A stretch of 64,000 bases of DNA from Flavobacterium sp. LMO8 (GTDB lineage: Bacteria; Bacteroidota; Bacteroidia; Flavobacteriales; Flavobacteriaceae), in contig NZ_WIBJ01000031.1 of NCBI RefSeq assembly GCF_009495755.1, positions 1-64,000 on the forward strand, given 5' to 3'. The notes beneath the pieces were generated by a model. The model did not search any database, had not been told where the DNA came from, and saw only the letters and a program-made list of their open reading frames with translations. A program made the position numbers and the translations under genes. This document shows, in pieces, positions 25,342 through 34,283 of the stretch (position 1 is its first letter; every line of letters begins with the position of its first letter).

Positions 25342-26101
25342 TTAGTATTAGTTTTATGTAGCATTTTAATAAGGAAAAATAAAAATCAAAATAGGATATG
25401 AACCTTGAATTGTATCCATATTTTAATTTAACCACTAACGCTTCTTTAAGGGCTTTGTAAATCTGATTACTCACACCGCCATTTTGCATTTTTGCGGTTA
25501 TTTCATTAAAAAATGCAGGTTCAATCGTTTCTTTACATCTTATGTAAAAATCTAAATCCCCGACAATTTTGTATGCTGTACTGAAGTTGCCAACTTTCTC
25601 AAATAATTCTTTTTTATGAAAGGATCCCACTTGCGCAATATTCATATTTCTAACTACATTTACCCATTTAAATGGTTTGCCAATGACTCTTATGAACTGA
25701 TGTTTCTCATCAATAATCTCAACTTGTGAAGAGATATAATTTGTTTTACTACCGCTTTTGTTTATTTCGTTTGAATAATTAATTAGAGCATCTTCAATAT
25801 ACATATCATCCGATCCCAAAAAACTAATCCATTGACCCGAACTTAATTGTATTCCTTTGTTCCATGCATCGTAAATTCCTTTATCCTTTTCGGAGATGAA
25901 TTTATATGGAATTCCTTTTGCTTCAAATTTAGGCACAAATGATTGTATAATTTTCAGAGTGCTATCAGATGAATTACCATCTATTATGATGTATTCAAAA
26001 TCTTGAAAATCCAAATTTAGTACGGAATCTATCGTATCTGATATGGTTTTCTCGCTATTGTAGGAAGCGGTAACTATACTAAAAAAAGGGGTTGTACTCA
26101 T
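25334..26101 (-). CDS. Family 2 glycosyltransferase
   Basis: A 255-residue cytosolic GT-A glycosyltransferase. Motifs include FFSIVTASYNSEKTI at the N-terminus, YIIIDGNSSDST (about 37-48) for nucleotide binding, and WISFLGSDDMY (about 91-101) with the metal-binding acidic pair. It resembles WcaA-type polysaccharide glycosyltransferases. It is the last gene of the minus-strand set that begins with gmd, directly after the flippase gene with no gap. The sugar it transfers cannot be told from sequence. Confidence 0.9.
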   Translation of the reverse strand: MSTTPFFSIVTASYNSEKTISDTIDSVLNLDFQDFEYIIIDGNSSDSTLKIIQSFVPKFEAKGIPYKFISEKDKGIYDAWNKGIQLSSGQWISFLGSDDMYIEDALINYSNEINKSGSKTNYISSQVEIIDEKHQFIRVIGKPFKWVNVVRNMNIAQVGSFHKKELFEKVGNFSTAYKIVGDLDFYIRCKETIEPAFFNEITAKMQNGGVSNQIYKALKEALVVKLKYGYNSRFISYFDFYFSLLKCYIKLILKK

Positions 26102-27595
26102 TTATTTTTTTGTAAATAATTGCATTACTTTTCCTGTTACACTTTTCAAATGTTGGTTCTTAAAAAATGAAAGAACAAAAAAGATAAGACATAAAACAAA
26201 AATACAGATAAATAAATAATTTAGAGAAGCATTAAACCAACTAATTATAGCAAAGTATCCAAAAATACCGGTACCAATAGCCGAAAGCACAAAAAACAAA
26301 TCATTTTTCGAAATTAAGCTATTCCATGAAATACTATTTTCTTGTTGGTAAGAAACCAAAACCAAAAGCGAACCTATTAAAAAGGCTACATTCCATCCTA
26401 ATATTACACCATAACCGCCAAAATGAACGCCTAAAAAATAACCTAAAATGGGATTGATGATTGTAATGGCTATATACGAATAAATTAACCAATTCAATTT
26501 GCCTTCTCCTAAGTAACTAAAATATGCCGGATTGCTACAAATATTAACAAAGGCCACAATGCTGTTTAAAATTACTGCAAATAAGAAAAACGGAACGATT
26601 TCTCCAATCCATAAGAAGGAAACTATTGGAGCCGATATAATAATGCCGGTAATCAAAACAATATCAAAAAGCAGAACTATTGAAAATGTTTTGATGTATA
26701 ATTCTTTAACATAACTTTCATTTGTTTCTTTAGCTTCAGCTACTACTGGAATAATCACTTGGTTAGCGCTTACTATTAAACCTCTTAATTGTGTAACTAA
26801 ACGACTCGCCATTTCATAGTAACCCACCATAGCTAACCCACCATATTTACTCAAAAGTGCTTTAGTTACGGGTTCAAACGACATTTGCATGAACGATAAT
26901 GCTTGCATTTTTAAGCCATAATCAATAATTTCTTTGAATAAGTTTTTAGACCAATTCCATTGAAAGGTAAAAATCCCTTTTATGTATTTCGATAAAAAGT
27001 ATATAGAAGTTAGTAACACTACTGCAGCTTGAACAATTTGGGCAAAAATTAATCCTTTCAAACCAAATTTTGGTGTGAGTAAAACACTTAAACCAAAAAG
27101 TAAAATAGAAGTAAAGCTAACAATGTAACTTTTGATATAATTTTTCTGAATTCCATCTAAACAGCTACTGATTACACCGCCCAATGCATTGATGACTAAG
27201 CTGATTAGTGAAAATGGTAATATTTCTAATGCAATTGGAAGGTATTTGGCTTCAATAAAATGAGGTAAAATATAAGTGCCCGCTATTAAAATGATAACCG
27301 AAATAATTGAATAGGTAACAATAATAAAAATAGAAGCTGTAAAAATGAGTTTTTTTAAACTTTCAAAATCATTTCGGGTGTGATAGGTAGCTACAAATTT
27401 GACGATACTTGTACTGATACCAAAATTAGCTATTAAAGCTAATGAAGTAGAGGCAATGATTAAAGACCAAACGCCAAGCAATTCAATTCCTAAAGTAACC
27501 AATAAGTAACGGTACAAAAGCAAATATACAATTCCTACGACCAGAACTTGTCCTATCGCAGCGATTGAATTGAAAAGAAGTTTTGATTTTTGCAA
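26102..27595 (-). CDS. wzx: Wzx-type oligosaccharide flippase
   Basis: A 497-residue inner-membrane protein with about 12-14 hydrophobic segments along its full length. It matches the polysaccharide flippase (MOP/MATE-like) family that moves undecaprenyl-linked repeat units across the membrane. The start is a TTG at 27595: no ATG lies between the upstream in-frame stop and the first membrane helix (LLFNSIAAIGQVLVVGIVY). It lies 8 bases after the glycosyltransferase gene upstream and abuts the family 2 glycosyltransferase downstream. It is the only flippase seen in the locus. Confidence 0.88.
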   Translation of the reverse strand: MQKSKLLFNSIAAIGQVLVVGIVYLLLYRYLLVTLGIELLGVWSLIIASTSLALIANFGISTSIVKFVATYHTRNDFESLKKLIFTASIFIIVTYSIISVIILIAGTYILPHFIEAKYLPIALEILPFSLISLVINALGGVISSCLDGIQKNYIKSYIVSFTSILLFGLSVLLTPKFGLKGLIFAQIVQAAVVLLTSIYFLSKYIKGIFTFQWNWSKNLFKEIIDYGLKMQALSFMQMSFEPVTKALLSKYGGLAMVGYYEMASRLVTQLRGLIVSANQVIIPVVAEAKETNESYVKELYIKTFSIVLLFDIVLITGIIISAPIVSFLWIGEIVPFFLFAVILNSIVAFVNICSNPAYFSYLGEGKLNWLIYSYIAITIINPILGYFLGVHFGGYGVILGWNVAFLIGSLLVLVSYQQENSISWNSLISKNDLFFVLSAIGTGIFGYFAIISWFNASLNYLFICIFVLCLIFFVLSFFKNQHLKSVTGKVMQLFTKK

Positions 27596-27603
27596 ACGTT
27601 TCT

Positions 27604-28548
27604 TTATTTGGAATTAAGAATAAAATTTTCAATTTGAGTCACTCTATTGTCCCAATTGTGGAAGTTTTTCACTACATCATAATTTTTTTCAATTAGCGGA
27701 ATGTGAGTATCAAAGTTAGCTAAAATAGTTTCAATTTGTGCCACAGGATTTTCTTCATCAATTTCTATAATAGGATTATAATCAAACAGATGGAGCATAT
27801 CATGTGGTAGTTTACCTAAAATTAAACATTTAGACGCCATCGATTGCAGATAGCGATTTGTTATGGTAGAAATTTTGCCAGTTCTTTCAGGATGTGTTAT
27901 GTCTGAAGGAACACAAATAGATATTTTTGAATTGGCTAAACCAAATAAAAAGTCTTCGCGTGAAGGAAAAATAATTTGTCCCGCTTTTTTTTCGTATTGA
28001 TAAACCAAATGATTTTCAATTGATTTGATTTTTTCGTGATACTCATTCCATTTTCTACCTAATTGTAAAACGTCTGTTGTTCTTTCTTGATAAGGTATAA
28101 ATTGATATTGGGTAACATCAATTCCTTCTGGAATCCAATGCGATTGAAAATTTGGAATATTTAAAGTGTTGAAATAATCTGCCGATTGCTTACTTGCTGT
28201 GAAAACTAAATTGATTTTATAAGCACGTATCGTTTTTTCAATCTCATCAAACAAAGGTTCCCAGGCATCATACATCCAAAGCACTTTTAAATCGGCATTG
28301 AAATGAAAATAAGGAAAAAACTTTTCTTTTTGATATCCAATTACCACATAGTTTTTATGCTTTTTAATTGGTAGTTGAAACGGCGAAATGAATTTAAGGA
28401 GTTGGCGAAGCACTCGCGCTTGAATGCTTCCCACCCCGTTTATTATTTCCCAATTGGGTTTGTTTATAATTCTAGCTTCAAACTCATAATACAAATCCAT
28501 GGAAACATGGTGATTGAAATTGGTTTTAACCAAATTAAATTGTTTCAT
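27604..28548 (-). CDS. Glycosyltransferase (GT-B, CgeB-like)
   Basis: A 314-residue cytosolic protein without membrane segments. The second half has a GT-B type donor-binding look: IPEGIDVTQYQ, TDVLQLGRKWNEYH and a CVPSDITHPERTGKISTITNRYLQ-type segment with a C-terminal acidic region. It resembles CgeB-like glycosyltransferases, but the first half is divergent and the family call is moderate. Its place between wzx and colD in a polysaccharide operon supports the role. Donor and acceptor are unknown. Confidence 0.68.
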   Translation of the reverse strand: MKQFNLVKTNFNHHVSMDLYYEFEARIINKPNWEIINGVGSIQARVLRQLLKFISPFQLPIKKHKNYVVIGYQKEKFFPYFHFNADLKVLWMYDAWEPLFDEIEKTIRAYKINLVFTASKQSADYFNTLNIPNFQSHWIPEGIDVTQYQFIPYQERTTDVLQLGRKWNEYHEKIKSIENHLVYQYEKKAGQIIFPSREDFLFGLANSKISICVPSDITHPERTGKISTITNRYLQSMASKCLILGKLPHDMLHLFDYNPIIEIDEENPVAQIETILANFDTHIPLIEKNYDVVKNFHNWDNRVTQIENFILNSK

Positions 28549-28569
28549 GAGTAAAAATTTTAATTACAA

Positions 28570-29730
28570 CTAAGTTAATACTCGATGTAAATGCTTAATT
28601 TCTTCCGTTAAATCAATTTGGTGATTCCCAACAAAGAAACCTTTTTTGTCTAAGTATTGTGCGTTTTTCATTTCGCCAAAAATTTCACAATCGAAGTATT
28701 TCAAAACTTCATTTTTAGTAAAATCTCCAGTAACAATAGGACGACAATCGATGTGATTTTCTTCTAATTTTTTTACGATATCCAAACGGTTTAAATTAGA
28801 TTCGGGTTTAATGATAAAACTAAATCCAAACCAACTGCTGTTATCGATATCTTTTTGAATGTAGAAATCGTTACTATCTTTAAATAGAGAAATAAACAAT
28901 TCTGCATTTTTTCTTCTTTGGTCTAAGAAAGAAGGTAATTTTTTTAATTGTTCAACCCCAATAACACCACTCATTTCAACAGGTCGCACATTGTAACCTG
29001 GTAATAAGAAGCGGAACGATTCTTCGAACCAATTATCACTTTTGTTAGAAATTTTATTCTCTTTAGGTAAATGACGTGTCCATCCATGCGCTCTTAAGCA
29101 AACCATTACGTGATACATTTCCTCATCATCTGTTACAATTAAACCACCTTCCATGGTTGCCATGTGATGCGAAAAGAAAGTAGAAAAAGTTCCCACTAAA
29201 CCAAAAGTTCCGGTTTGTTTCCCTTTGAATTCAGCCCCCATTGATTCGCAGTTATCTTCCATTAAGATGATGTCTTTAGAACCGATGATGTCTTTTATAG
29301 CATCAAAATTATTTGGGTTACCCAAAAGGTTTACCGCTAAAATCATTTTAGTGCTGTCTGTAACGGCTAATTTCAATTGATCTAAATCAAAATTTAACGT
29401 GTGTAAATCCACATCTACAAACTTCAATTTTAAACCATATTGGTATAAAGGGTAATAAGTGGTTGACCATGAAACAGCTGGAACAATTACTTCATCTCCT
29501 CTTTTTAATTTTGGATTTTTAGTATAAAACATAGCGGCAACTGCAATTAAATTAGCAGATGAGCCCGAGTTTACCATAACCGCGTATTTTGAATTAACAA
29601 ATTTTGCAAAATCGTCTTCAAATTGTTTTACGCCTTCGCCCATAGTGTACATATCTTTTGCGATAACACCATTGATGGCTTCTATTTCTTTTTCATCCCA
29701 AGTTGAGGATGCTAATGGATATTTAATCAT
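28570..29730 (-). CDS. colD: GDP-4-keto-6-deoxy-D-mannose 3-dehydratase (ColD)
   Basis: A PLP-dependent sugar dehydratase of the DegT/DnrJ/EryC1/StrS fold. ColD removes the 3-hydroxyl of GDP-4-keto-6-deoxymannose with glutamate as co-substrate, on the way to GDP-colitose. The protein is 386 residues. In aminotransferases of this fold the PLP lysine lies in a K-x-L-x3-GEGG context. Here the site reads FFSH188HMATMEGG, with histidine in its place, as is known for ColD. The start at 29730 (MIKYPLAS) is preferred over 29757 because it aligns with the family and reduces overlap with the upstream gene to 8 bases. gmd and colC lie directly upstream. Confidence 0.85.
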   Translation of the reverse strand: MIKYPLASSTWDEKEIEAINGVIAKDMYTMGEGVKQFEDDFAKFVNSKYAVMVNSGSSANLIAVAAMFYTKNPKLKRGDEVIVPAVSWSTTYYPLYQYGLKLKFVDVDLHTLNFDLDQLKLAVTDSTKMILAVNLLGNPNNFDAIKDIIGSKDIILMEDNCESMGAEFKGKQTGTFGLVGTFSTFFSHHMATMEGGLIVTDDEEMYHVMVCLRAHGWTRHLPKENKISNKSDNWFEESFRFLLPGYNVRPVEMSGVIGVEQLKKLPSFLDQRRKNAELFISLFKDSNDFYIQKDIDNSSWFGFSFIIKPESNLNRLDIVKKLEENHIDCRPIVTGDFTKNEVLKYFDCEIFGEMKNAQYLDKKGFFVGNHQIDLTEEIKHLHRVLT

Positions 29731-30649
29731 GTAAAACCGATGTTTTAAAGTATTCAACTGTTTTTTTAATTCCTTCTTCTAAGGAGGTTTGATGTTGCCA
29801 ACCAAATTGCTTCAGTTTCAAATCATCAATTAATTTTTGTTTCATTCCGATAGGTTTAGACAAATCGTGAACAAATTTTCCTTCAAAACCAATTACGTTG
29901 GCAATGGTTTGATAGTATTCGTTAATAGTATAATCAAATCCTAATCCCACATTGATGTTTTGTGGCATTTGGTCAAATTTTTCTAAGGCATAAAATACAA
30001 AGTCAGCTAAATCACCTGTGTACATGAATTCTCTTCTGGCTAAACCATCACCCCAAATATCGATTTCGGTAGCGTTGTTTTGTTTGGCTTCGTAAATTTT
30101 CTTTATTACCGCCGGAACCATGTGTGAATGCTCGGGCGAAAATTTATCGTATTTCCCATATAAATTACATGGAATAACGGTTTTGTATTGCAATGTTGGA
30201 TTTTCTTTTACTATGTATTCGCACAAACGCGTAGCTACTACTTTTGCAATGGCATAGCCTTCGTTTGTAGGTTCTAATTCACCTTTTAAAATTAATTCTT
30301 CTTGCAATGGATTTTGCGCTTCACGCGGATACATGCATGAACTAGCCATATTCATAAACCCTTTGATTCCGTTTTCTTTAGCTGCCATGATGATGTTTCT
30401 TCCCATGTCTAAATTGAAAACTAGGAAATCCACAGGTCTTGCCATGTTAGCTTGAATTCCTCCTACTAAACCAGCAGAATGAATAATAAAATCAGGCTGG
30501 TGTTCTTTTATATAGGCATCCACTGCATTATAATCACGCAAGTTCAATTCAGTGCTTGAAGGAGCTAGTAAGATATGTTGAGCTGCTTTTGGATGTTCCA
30601 AAATATTACTTCCCACCATACCATTGCCGCCTGTAACTAATATTTTCAT
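29723..30649 (-). CDS. GDP-L-colitose synthase (ColC) or GDP-L-fucose synthase
   Basis: A 308-residue SDR epimerase/reductase with GGNGMVG at 7-13, S103-S104-C-M-Y-P and the catalytic Y132-x3-K136 (YAIAK). CNLYG...HSHMVPA also matches the GDP-fucose synthase (Fcl/WcaG) fold. ColC and Fcl are homologous and hard to tell apart. The neighbouring gmd and colD genes favour ColC, which epimerises C5 and reduces C4 to give GDP-L-colitose. If it were Fcl, the pathway would branch to GDP-fucose. It overlaps colD by 8 bases and follows gmd by 13 bases. Confidence 0.8.
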   Translation of the reverse strand: MKILVTGGNGMVGSNILEHPKAAQHILLAPSSTELNLRDYNAVDAYIKEHQPDFIIHSAGLVGGIQANMARPVDFLVFNLDMGRNIIMAAKENGIKGFMNMASSCMYPREAQNPLQEELILKGELEPTNEGYAIAKVVATRLCEYIVKENPTLQYKTVIPCNLYGKYDKFSPEHSHMVPAVIKKIYEAKQNNATEIDIWGDGLARREFMYTGDLADFVFYALEKFDQMPQNINVGLGFDYTINEYYQTIANVIGFEGKFVHDLSKPIGMKQKLIDDLKLKQFGWQHQTSLEEGIKKTVEYFKTSVLHD

Positions 30650-30662
30650 AAGGAAATTTTAG

Positions 30663-31748
30663 TTATTCGTATCTTTTTAATGAATCCCTGTCTTTAAAAC
30701 GAACGACATAGTTTAAATCGTGTTGCATCATGATTTTTACAAGTTCTTCGATAGAAGTACGACTTGGATTCCACCCTAATTGGGTTTTAGCTTTTGTAGG
30801 ATCACCTAATAAACTTTCTACTTCCGCAGGTCTGTAATAGTTACGATCTACTTCAATAATTACTTTTCCTGTAGCTTTACAAATTCCTTTTTCGTTTTCA
30901 TTTTCTCCTTGCCATACTAATTCGATACCCGCTTCTTTAAATGCTAATTCGCAGAAGTAACGCACTGAATATTGAATTCCAGTTGCAATTACATAATCTT
31001 CTGGTTGTTCTTGTTGAAGCATTAACCACATACATTCTACATAATCTTTAGCATAACCCCAATCGCGCATAGCGTTTAAGTTTCCTAAATATAATTTTTC
31101 TTGTAATCCGTGTTTAATTCTTGAAGCCGAAAGAGTGATTTTTCTGGTAACAAAAGTTTCACCTCTTCTTTCTGATTCATGGTTGAATAAGATTCCGTTT
31201 ACAGCGAACATGCCGTAAGACTCACGATAATTTTTGGTAATCCAAAACGCATAAATTTTAGCTACGCCATAAGGAGAGCGCGGATAAAAAGGAGTGGTTT
31301 CTTTTTGAGGTACTTCTTGTACTTTTCCGTACAATTCAGAAGTAGACGCTTGGTAAATTTTTGTTGTTTCTGTCAACCCACAAATTCTGATAGCTTCTAA
31401 CAAACGTAATGTTCCAACCGCATCAGTTTCTGCCGTATATTCTGGCATATCAAAAGACACTTTCACATGCGATTGCGCTGCTAAATTGTAAATTTCGTCT
31501 GGTTTAATTTGTTGCACTAAGCGAATTAGACTCGTAGAATCTGTCATATCCCCATAATGCAGGTTGATTTTTTTATCTTTATGTAAATCTCTAATTAAAG
31601 ATTCAATATATAAATGCTCAATTCTTTCGGTATTAAAAGTAGAACTTCTTCTTATGATTCCGTGAACTTCATATCCTTTTTCTAATAATAATTCGGCCAA
31701 ATACGAACCATCTTGTCCATTAATTCCGGTAATTAACGCTTTTTTCAT
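30663..31748 (-). CDS. gmd: GDP-mannose 4,6-dehydratase
   Basis: Converts GDP-mannose to GDP-4-keto-6-deoxymannose, the shared precursor of fucose, colitose and perosamine. The 361-residue SDR protein has GINGQDG at 8-14, the GMD-typical [22 protein letters not shown] and the catalytic Y160-x3-K164 (SPYGVAK). It is the first gene of the minus-strand operon gmd-colC-colD-GT-wzx-GT. A -7 element lies at 31773-31780. Confidence 0.96.
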   Translation of the reverse strand: MKKALITGINGQDGSYLAELLLEKGYEVHGIIRRSSTFNTERIEHLYIESLIRDLHKDKKINLHYGDMTDSTSLIRLVQQIKPDEIYNLAAQSHVKVSFDMPEYTAETDAVGTLRLLEAIRICGLTETTKIYQASTSELYGKVQEVPQKETTPFYPRSPYGVAKIYAFWITKNYRESYGMFAVNGILFNHESERRGETFVTRKITLSASRIKHGLQEKLYLGNLNAMRDWGYAKDYVECMWLMLQQEQPEDYVIATGIQYSVRYFCELAFKEAGIELVWQGENENEKGICKATGKVIIEVDRNYYRPAEVESLLGDPTKAKTQLGWNPSRTSIEELVKIMMQHDLNYVVRFKDRDSLKRYE

Positions 31749-31772
31749 CTCGGGTTAAAAATTTAATAGCTA

Positions 31773-31780
31773 CAAATATA
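31773..31780 (-). promoter_or_regulatory. -7 promoter element TATATTTG for the gmd operon
   Basis: Exact TAnnTTTG match on the minus strand, 24 bases before the gmd ATG. Confidence 0.55.
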
Positions 31781-31834
31781 TATCTTCAGTTAGTAAATGT
31801 ATAATTTTTAGCAATATATTTTGTGAAATAGCTT

Positions 31835-31842
31835 TATATTTG
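31835..31842 (+). promoter_or_regulatory. -7 promoter element TATATTTG for the divergent Wzy-like gene
   Basis: Exact TAnnTTTG match. The next ATG (31855) is only 12 bases beyond it, so the transcript would have a very short leader. The longer frame starting at 31840 would begin inside this element and is therefore disfavoured. Confidence 0.45.
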
Positions 31843-31854
31843 GGGGCTAAATAC

Positions 31855-33117
31855 ATGGCTTTGATTGCAAAAAAACACATTCCAATAATTCTTTTTATAC
31901 TTGTTTTATTGTGCGAGCTTTACTTGCCATCGTATAAATTAAATTTTGCTATTCAGTTTTCGACTTTAATTGGCGTTGTTTATAGTAGTAAGACAACTAT
32001 TTCTTTGCGATTTTTTAAGACAATTTTACCTTTATTATTGCTATTTCTAATTGGTTTTTTGGGATTTTTTCTTGATTTTTATCCGTTATCTGCCACAATT
32101 AAAGACATTACTTATTTTTTAAAACCCATTATAGCACTTGTTCTTAGTTATGTGTTAATTAAGAAGCAAAATGATTTATTTCTTTTTTTAAAGATTATAG
32201 TTTATGTAGCCGTATTTACTGCTTTTATTCATTTGTTTGGAATATTTGTCTTGGGAGATTTTAGGAGCAACTCCATTCACGAATTGAGAGGTGATTTTGG
32301 ATTGGATAATTTTATTGAAATTTTTGCTCTATATATATTATTATTCTCAAAACGATTTTTAGGAAAATCAATAATAAAAGATAGAAGATGGTATTATGTA
32401 TTGGTAATTATTTTTCTTTTATCCATCTATTTGTATTTTTCTAGAACGATGTTGGTAACCTTTTTTTTAATAGGTTTTTCAATGTTTGGATATGCTAAAA
32501 TTACAACTGGGACTTTAAAATTTATTGGATTTGTCTTCTTATTAATTGGGTTGCTTTATGCCTATTTATTTTCAGTAAAAATTGATAGAAATGCTAAAGG
32601 AGTAGAGGCGTTTTTATATAAGATAAAAATAGCTCCAGAAGAAATTTTCGAAACAAAAATAGATAGGGAAAACCATAAAGAGTTATGGGATCATTGGCGT
32701 GGGTATGAAGCCAAAAGAGCATTTTCACTGATGAAAAAAAAACCATCTAGTTATATTTTTGGAACAGGTTACGGCTCTTTAATTAACTTAAAATTTAAGG
32801 CACCGGTAGGAGAAAAAGATATGAAATTCATATCAAGAATACACAATGGTTATGTTTATGTTTTGTATAAAACAGGTTTTATAGGTTTGATTCTATACCT
32901 TCTTTTTTTACTTAATTTATACTTGAAAATTTATACAAAAAAAACATCTGAAGAAACTTATTTTGTAGATAGAATTATTGTTAGTATTAGTATTTTTTAT
33001 TTTTTCAGTTCTTTAATTATTACCGGAATTTATATCCCTATAGATGCAGTAGTTTTTATTCTAGGAGGTTTATTAGCTGTTGAAAAAGCAGGAAAAGATA
33101 TTAAAACGATATATTAG
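31855..33117 (+). CDS. O-antigen polymerase/ligase-like membrane protein
   Basis: A 420-residue inner-membrane protein with about 10-12 hydrophobic segments and one large periplasmic loop (about 240-330). It has the Wzy/WaaL features SRTMLVTFFLIGFS in the middle and the HNGYVYVLYKTGFIGLILYL stretch after the loop. Members polymerise repeat units or ligate glycan to lipid A-core. Sequence alone does not say which. The start is taken at ATG 31855 because the upstream extension overlaps a -7 element. It is the only plus-strand gene between two minus-strand groups, and its stop abuts the stop of the convergent glycosyltransferase. Confidence 0.8.
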   Translation: MALIAKKHIPIILFILVLLCELYLPSYKLNFAIQFSTLIGVVYSSKTTISLRFFKTILPLLLLFLIGFLGFFLDFYPLSATIKDITYFLKPIIALVLSYVLIKKQNDLFLFLKIIVYVAVFTAFIHLFGIFVLGDFRSNSIHELRGDFGLDNFIEIFALYILLFSKRFLGKSIIKDRRWYYVLVIIFLLSIYLYFSRTMLVTFFLIGFSMFGYAKITTGTLKFIGFVFLLIGLLYAYLFSVKIDRNAKGVEAFLYKIKIAPEEIFETKIDRENHKELWDHWRGYEAKRAFSLMKKKPSSYIFGTGYGSLINLKFKAPVGEKDMKFISRIHNGYVYVLYKTGFIGLILYLLFLLNLYLKIYTKKTSEETYFVDRIIVSISIFYFFSSLIITGIYIPIDAVVFILGGLLAVEKAGKDIKTIY

Positions 33118-34278
33118 TTATTGTGTTAATTTTTCATATTCATCTGTAAAACTTTTTACGTATTTTTTTGTAGAAAAGTTTTCGTTTACTCGTTTAAATC
33201 CATTTTCTCCATAAATTTTAATTAATTCAGGGTTTTCTAATAAAAAAGTAATTTTTTCTGTTAAATCTAAAGCATTATTTGCTTCAAATAGTAAACCAGT
33301 TTCATTTGGCTTTACAATCTCAACCAAACCACCATGATTAGCAGCAATAACTGGTTTTTTTGAAAGCATAGCTTCTGTAGCTACTAATCCAAAGGATTCT
33401 TTTTCGGTTGAAGGAACAACAGTTATATCGATTGTATCATAATAAGGCCAAATATTTTCTTTGAAATCAACGAACGAAACTTTGCTTTGCAAAGAATTTT
33501 CTTCAATTTTTTTCAAAATATCATTGAGATATTCTTCTTTTCCTTTAACAGCTGAACCTATAAATACTAGGTGAATATTAGAGTGTTTTTTTTGTAAAAT
33601 TGTAAAGGCATCCAGCATTAAATCCTGACCTTTAATCTTACTAATCCTACCGATTAATCCAATTAATATTTTATCATTAATTTCCGAAGAAATTGAACTT
33701 TTAATTTTGGTAATTTCTAGTTCATCAATTTTGTCAATTTTTCTTTCCTGACCATTATAAATAATAGTTGATTTACTCTTAATTTTTGGATAAATTGAAG
33801 TAAAATGATTTGAAGTAGCAACAGAGTTAAAAATTACTTTATCTGAAAAGAAATGAATAATTTTCGGATAAATTAAGGCAACTCTTTTTGGTTTCTCAAT
33901 TATTTCGTGTACGTGCCAAAGATGAGGAATTCGAAAAAAAAAGGAATAAAAAGCACCTATGAAAATAGATGTTGCATTGGAATGAATTAGATGTATTTTT
34001 TTTCCTTTCAGCTGTCTTTTAATGGTTAAAAACGATTTTATAATTTCAATTGGTAATTTGATAAAAAAAGAGGGTTTTAAAATACCTCTTTTTACTTTTA
34101 TCACAGATGAATGAATTACCTGAATTCCTTTTTTTTCAAGTAGTTGTTTTAACGGTCCTTCTTCATGTAAGACTACGATTGGTGTATAATTTTCTGGAAA
34201 ATTATTTATGAGTTCCAAAATTGCTTTATCAGCACCATATAATTCAGCCGACTGATTGACAATTAAAACATTTTTCAT
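33118..34278 (-). CDS. Family 4 glycosyltransferase
   Basis: A 386-residue GT-B glycosyltransferase. The N-terminal acceptor domain begins MKNVLIVNQSAELYGADKA. The C-terminal donor domain carries IGLIGRISKIKGQD (about 202-215) and the E-x7-E motif in STEKESFGLVATEAMLSKKP (about 295-314), typical of retaining GT4 enzymes. No membrane helices are seen. It lies 5 bases after the dioxygenase-like gene on the minus strand, so the two are probably co-expressed. Confidence 0.9.
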   Translation of the reverse strand: MKNVLIVNQSAELYGADKAILELINNFPENYTPIVVLHEEGPLKQLLEKKGIQVIHSSVIKVKRGILKPSFFIKLPIEIIKSFLTIKRQLKGKKIHLIHSNATSIFIGAFYSFFFRIPHLWHVHEIIEKPKRVALIYPKIIHFFSDKVIFNSVATSNHFTSIYPKIKSKSTIIYNGQERKIDKIDELEITKIKSSISSEINDKILIGLIGRISKIKGQDLMLDAFTILQKKHSNIHLVFIGSAVKGKEEYLNDILKKIEENSLQSKVSFVDFKENIWPYYDTIDITVVPSTEKESFGLVATEAMLSKKPVIAANHGGLVEIVKPNETGLLFEANNALDLTEKITFLLENPELIKIYGENGFKRVNENFSTKKYVKSFTDEYEKLTQ

Positions 34279-34283
34279 CTTAA

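Noticed and set aside
28570-29730. Perosamine synthase or other sugar aminotransferase
   Set aside because: The PLP lysine is replaced by histidine (H188), which fits the dehydratase ColD and not an aminotransferase.
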